Shown here: piece by piece, positions 61,602-64,000 of the stretch | Layout of the letters: each line of letters begins with the position of its first letter | Position numbering within the stretch: position 1 is the first letter of the stretch | NCBI RefSeq assembly: GCF_024054195.1 | Contig: NZ_JAMXLB010000001.1 | Span: 1,374,950 to 1,438,949, forward strand | DNA from: Flavobacterium sp. NRK F7 | GTDB lineage: Bacteria; Bacteroidota; Bacteroidia; Flavobacteriales; Flavobacteriaceae | Direction of reading: 5' to 3' | DNA length: 64,000 nucleotides | Program-made: the position numbers and the translations under genes | Notes under the pieces: model-generated | The model's input: the letters and a program-made list of their open reading frames with translations, nothing else | What the model was told of the DNA's origin: nothing | The model's database searches: none

Positions 61602-62785
61602 GGTAGTGCTGCATCGATATCTCGTAGATATTTCTCCAAAGCTGTCATGGTTGTATGACCAGTAATCAACATCAATTTACTTTTAGCTTCAAATGGAGTA
61701 GCATCTTTAACCAGTTCGTTGTACAGCTTTGTAATATAGGTATGTCTAAAACTATACAAACCATAATCTTTCCCAAGGTTAAGAGGCTTTTTAATTACAT
61801 CATTAAAACGTTTCGAAAAATAATCACGTTTGTTTGTTTCTCTTGCGGTCCATTGGCCACCAATTGCTTTTGGAGTAAATAAATAATGTTCTTGATCCAG
61901 GTTATTCAAGTTGGGTAATTCTTGGATTAAAATATCAGGAATGATTTTGACTTTGTCAATTTTATTTTTCGCCCGGACAAATACTTTTTTCTCTTCAAGA
62001 TTAATGTCTTTTATTTTAAGTCGAATAACTTCTATAGGTCTTAAAAAGTTGTAAGAAATGAATTGAACGAATAGTTTTAATATCAAATCATGTTCTAATT
62101 TTTCAAAGATAGCTGCTTCCTGTTTTTTAGAATAGGTTTTGTTTCTTTCAGGTGAAGTTTTTAAAACGTTAATTTTACTGACAAAGTTTGCCTTAACAAT
62201 TTCATTGTCTTCCAAAGCACCATAAAACATTGATAAGCAAATACGAGTGTTATTTCTATTCCTGGACGAACTTTCTTCAAGAACTTGATTGAGATAAGTA
62301 ATTACAATTTTTTTACTAATAAAATGTATCGAATTGTCTTCCGTTAATCCAGTATTACTAAATAACCATTTTGTAAAACGATTAATTCGGCTCTTAAAAT
62401 CAGAATAACTTTTTTCAGATAGCGTAGCTTTCTTTAAGTCAAATACAAGTGAAATACATTCTTTAATAGAATAGTCCTTTTTGTCTTCTAATAGATCAGA
62501 ATAAGGATTAAAGCCATTCTTTAAAATTTTAGAAATAGCATCTCTAAGATTTTTTGCAGCTTCTTTGCGTTCCTTTAAAGTTTTGTAATTATTTACTCCT
62601 GCATAGATAGGAGTTTGTCGTTCTAATTTTTTTGTAATGGGATTACGGTAAGAGTAATACACATACCAGCGTTTATTTAAATCGCCTTTTGCATCGTAAA
62701 TTTTTGGTTCTGAGTAGTCTTTCAAAATTTTAAAATCGTATGCGTTATCGTATGCATTTTGTAAAATTTCCTTACTTATGGGCAT
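61574..62785 (-). CDS. Tyrosine recombinase/integrase
   Basis: A 403-aa integrase with a core-binding SAM-like domain (about 105-200) and a C-terminal catalytic domain. Visible active-site residues: Arg in NFLRPIEVIRLK (about 247), the Arg of YSFRHTYITKLY (the usual first His of HxxR is Tyr here), His in TGHTTMTALEKY (about 377) and the nucleophile Tyr386. It probably moves or once moved an element targeted to the tRNA-fMet region. Its ATG (62785) lies just behind the tRNA terminator; no other promoter is visible, so expression may rely on read-through. Confidence 0.88.
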   Translation of the reverse strand: MPISKEILQNAYDNAYDFKILKDYSEPKIYDAKGDLNKRWYVYYSYRNPITKKLERQTPIYAGVNNYKTLKERKEAAKNLRDAISKILKNGFNPYSDLLEDKKDYSIKECISLVFDLKKATLSEKSYSDFKSRINRFTKWLFSNTGLTEDNSIHFISKKIVITYLNQVLEESSSRNRNNTRICLSMFYGALEDNEIVKANFVSKINVLKTSPERNKTYSKKQEAAIFEKLEHDLILKLFVQFISYNFLRPIEVIRLKIKDINLEEKKVFVRAKNKIDKVKIIPDILIQELPNLNNLDQEHYLFTPKAIGGQWTARETNKRDYFSKRFNDVIKKPLNLGKDYGLYSFRHTYITKLYNELVKDATPFEAKSKLMLITGHTTMTALEKYLRDIDAALPEDYSDLIK

Positions 62786-62787
62786 AA

Positions 62788-62817
62788 AAAAGCGGTTTTA
62801 AATTTCTTCAAAACCGC
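62788..62817 (-). terminator. Terminator of the tRNA-fMet pair
   Basis: Arms GCGGTTTT (62792-62799) and AAAACCGC (62810-62817), loop of 10 nt, followed on the minus strand by TTTTTT. The last U is adjacent to the integrase ATG. Confidence 0.8.
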
Positions 62818-62849
62818 ATAGAATTTTATTGTTTTTAAGCCGAGCTTAG

Positions 62850-62922
62850 TAGCGGGAACAGGACTCGAACCTGTGACCTTCGGGTTATGAGCCCGACGAG
62901 CTGCCTACTGCTCTATCCCGCG
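62850..62922 (-). tRNA. tRNA-fMet (CAT), copy 1
   Basis: 73 nt, CCA not encoded, anticodon CAT in the loop CTCATAA. Initiator features are present: a C1/U72 pair that does not form and three G-C pairs (GGG/CCC) next to the anticodon loop. It is identical to the copy at 62956. Confidence 0.93.
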
Positions 62923-62955
62923 ATGTGCGTTTGTAATTTCAATAAAATTTCTTAG

Positions 62956-63028
62956 TAGCGGGAACAGGACTCGAACCTGTGACCTTCGGGTTATGAGCCC
63001 GACGAGCTGCCTACTGCTCTATCCCGCG
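62956..63028 (-). tRNA. tRNA-fMet (CAT), copy 2
   Basis: Same 73-nt sequence as the tRNA at 62850, 106 bp apart in tandem, so probably a recent duplication or gene-converted pair. It is the promoter-proximal copy on the minus strand. Confidence 0.93.
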
Positions 63029-63097
63029 ATTTGTGAGTGCAAAAATACAACGATTATATTGAAAAACAAGAAAAAACCATAAAAAAATTAAAATTTC

Positions 63098-63125
63098 TTG
63101 TATTCATCTGATATAACTACCTTTG
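63098..63125 (+). promoter_or_regulatory. Promoter of era
   Basis: TTG (63098-63100), a 17-bp spacer and TACCTTTG (63118-63125). It places the start site near 63131, before both possible start codons of era. Confidence 0.7.
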
Positions 63126-63143
63126 CATCATAAATAATGAATT

Positions 63144-63254
63144 ATGGAACATAAAGCAGGTTTTGTAAATATTATTGATTTGATATTAAGAGAAGGATGT
63201 CCAGTGGACATTCGGTTACATAAATTTAATTTAAAAGATAAATCTCATGCATAA
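63144..63254 (+). CDS. Upstream ORF made by duplication of the era start
   Basis: A 36-codon frame beginning ATG (63144) [11 protein letters not shown], the same first residues as Era, then diverging and ending at TAA 63252-63254. It overlaps the Era ATG (63247) by 8 nt. It most likely is the original era start cut off by an insertion of 100 bp that duplicated 28 bp. It may couple translation into era. Confidence 0.5.
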   Translation: MEHKAGFVNIIDLILREGCPVDIRLHKFNLKDKSHA

Positions 63255-63277
63255 AGCAGGTTTTGTAAATATTATTG
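63150..63277 (+). repeat. 28-bp direct repeat, 100-bp period, at the era start
   Basis: Copy 1 at 63150-63177 and copy 2 at 63250-63277 are identical. The 72 bp between them contain a short inverted repeat ATGTCC-AGT-GGACAT. This resembles a small insertion with duplication of a flank. Confidence 0.75.
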
Positions 63278-64000
63278 GTAATCCCAATGTTGGAAAGTCA
63301 ACATTAATGAATGCCTTAGTGGGTGAGCGACTGTCAATCATTACAAGTAAAGCTCAAACTACACGTCACCGTATCTTAGGAATAGTGAATGGAGATGATT
63401 TTCAAATGATTTTATCCGATACACCAGGGATTATTAAACCCGCTTATGAATTGCAAAACTCAATGATGGGTTTTGTAAAAAATGCGTTTGAAGATGCAGA
63501 TGTTTTGTTATACATGGTAGAAATAGGAGAGAAAGAATTAAAAGACGAGAGTTTCTTTAATAAAATTATTCATTCAAAAATACCTGTTTTATTATTGTTA
63601 AATAAAATAGATAAATCCAATCAAGAACAATTGGAAGAACAAGTTACCATGTGGGCTGAAAAAGTACCTAATGCGGAGATTTTTGCAATTTCTGCATTGG
63701 AAAACTTTAATGTGCAAGCTGTTTTTGATCGCATTATTGAATTGTTACCCGTATCACCGCCATATTATCCAAAAGATTCTTTAACCGATAAGCCTGAACG
63801 CTTTTTTGTAAATGAAACGATTAGAGAGAAAATCTTACTGAATTATGATAAAGAAATCCCGTATGCTGTAGAAATTGATACTGAAGAATTCAAAGAAGAC
63901 GAGAAAATTATTCGTATTCGAGCGGTAATTATGGTAGAAAGAGATACTCAAAAAGGAATAATTATTGGACACAAAGGGGCAGCACTTAAAAAAGTGGGAA
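63247..64000 (+). CDS. era: GTPase Era (3' end beyond the window)
   Basis: Era is an essential GTPase that binds 16S rRNA during 30S subunit maturation. Visible parts: G1 GNPNVGKS (about residues 10-17), switch and G3 DTPG, G4 NKID, G5 SALE, and the first part of the KH domain ([14 protein letters not shown]) at the window edge. The gene is intact from the ATG at 63247 ([12 protein letters not shown]); the start is the second of two duplicated starts. The reading frame runs to the last base. Confidence 0.95.
   Translation, partial: MHKAGFVNIIGNPNVGKSTLMNALVGERLSIITSKAQTTRHRILGIVNGDDFQMILSDTPGIIKPAYELQNSMMGFVKNAFEDADVLLYMVEIGEKELKDESFFNKIIHSKIPVLLLLNKIDKSNQEQLEEQVTMWAEKVPNAEIFAISALENFNVQAVFDRIIELLPVSPPYYPKDSLTDKPERFFVNETIREKILLNYDKEIPYAVEIDTEEFKEDEKIIRIRAVIMVERDTQKGIIIGHKGAALKKVG

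Noticed and set aside
62956..63028. The two tRNA copies as elongator tRNA-Met
   Set aside because: The mismatch at positions 1/72 and the GGG/CCC anticodon stem are initiator features.

Overview
The window is AT-rich and reads as the chromosome of a member of the Flavobacteriaceae (phylum Bacteroidota), close to Flavobacterium. The evidence is the gldKLMN gliding/type IX secretion cluster, an exosortase F pair, TonB receptors with carboxypeptidase-like N-terminal domains, DUF4249 and STN proteins, promoters of the TTG / TAnnTTTG type instead of the enterobacterial -10, and mostly absent Shine-Dalgarno sequences.

Layout. 1-7.6 kb: a fatty-acid desaturase, then a minus-strand STN/TonB receptor operon with a DUF4249 lipoprotein. 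7.7-9.7 kb: an ECF sigma factor and a protein that looks like a dual-membrane-spanning anti-sigma factor. 9.7-14 kb: a papain-like lipoprotein, pnp, rpsO, a free-Met-R-sulfoxide reductase. 14.1-17.3 kb: xrtF and its partner, an ATP-cone/Mrr-like nuclease and a beta-CASP nuclease. 17.3-20.4 kb: a metal-linked TonB receptor operon. 20.4-27.3 kb: the operon miaB, sigma-54 activator, lptE, TPR gene, secG, groES, groEL. 27.5-36 kb: topA, an arginase-fold protein with altered metal motifs, gldK, gldL, gldM, gldN. 36-45.7 kb: mixed metabolism, including a divergent phosphatidate phosphatase-like / lipid kinase pair. 45.8-49.2 kb: a membrane sensor / histidine kinase / LuxR-type regulator block framed by two copies of a TACGTA operator array. 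49-56 kb: envelope and stress proteins and a structured RNA candidate. 56-62.8 kb: an accessory region with a beta-helix protein, a Trk/Ktr K+ channel, KdpDE-like genes and a tyrosine integrase beside two initiator tRNAs. The window ends inside era.

Main points for a second look: (1) gldM carries a one-base deletion after codon 20, inside its transmembrane helix; (2) a 52-bp operator array (two 17-bp boxes, 33-bp period, 23 bp from the -7 element) occurs both before the sensor block and after the regulator gene, where it would drive only a short non-coding RNA; (3) an unannotated multi-branched RNA with its own terminator lies at 55.36-55.57 kb; (4) era has a 28-bp duplication exactly 100 bp apart that creates an upstream ORF overlapping its start; (5) an integrase start codon directly follows the tRNA-fMet terminator; (6) two copies of a flavobacterial palindromic repeat are present.
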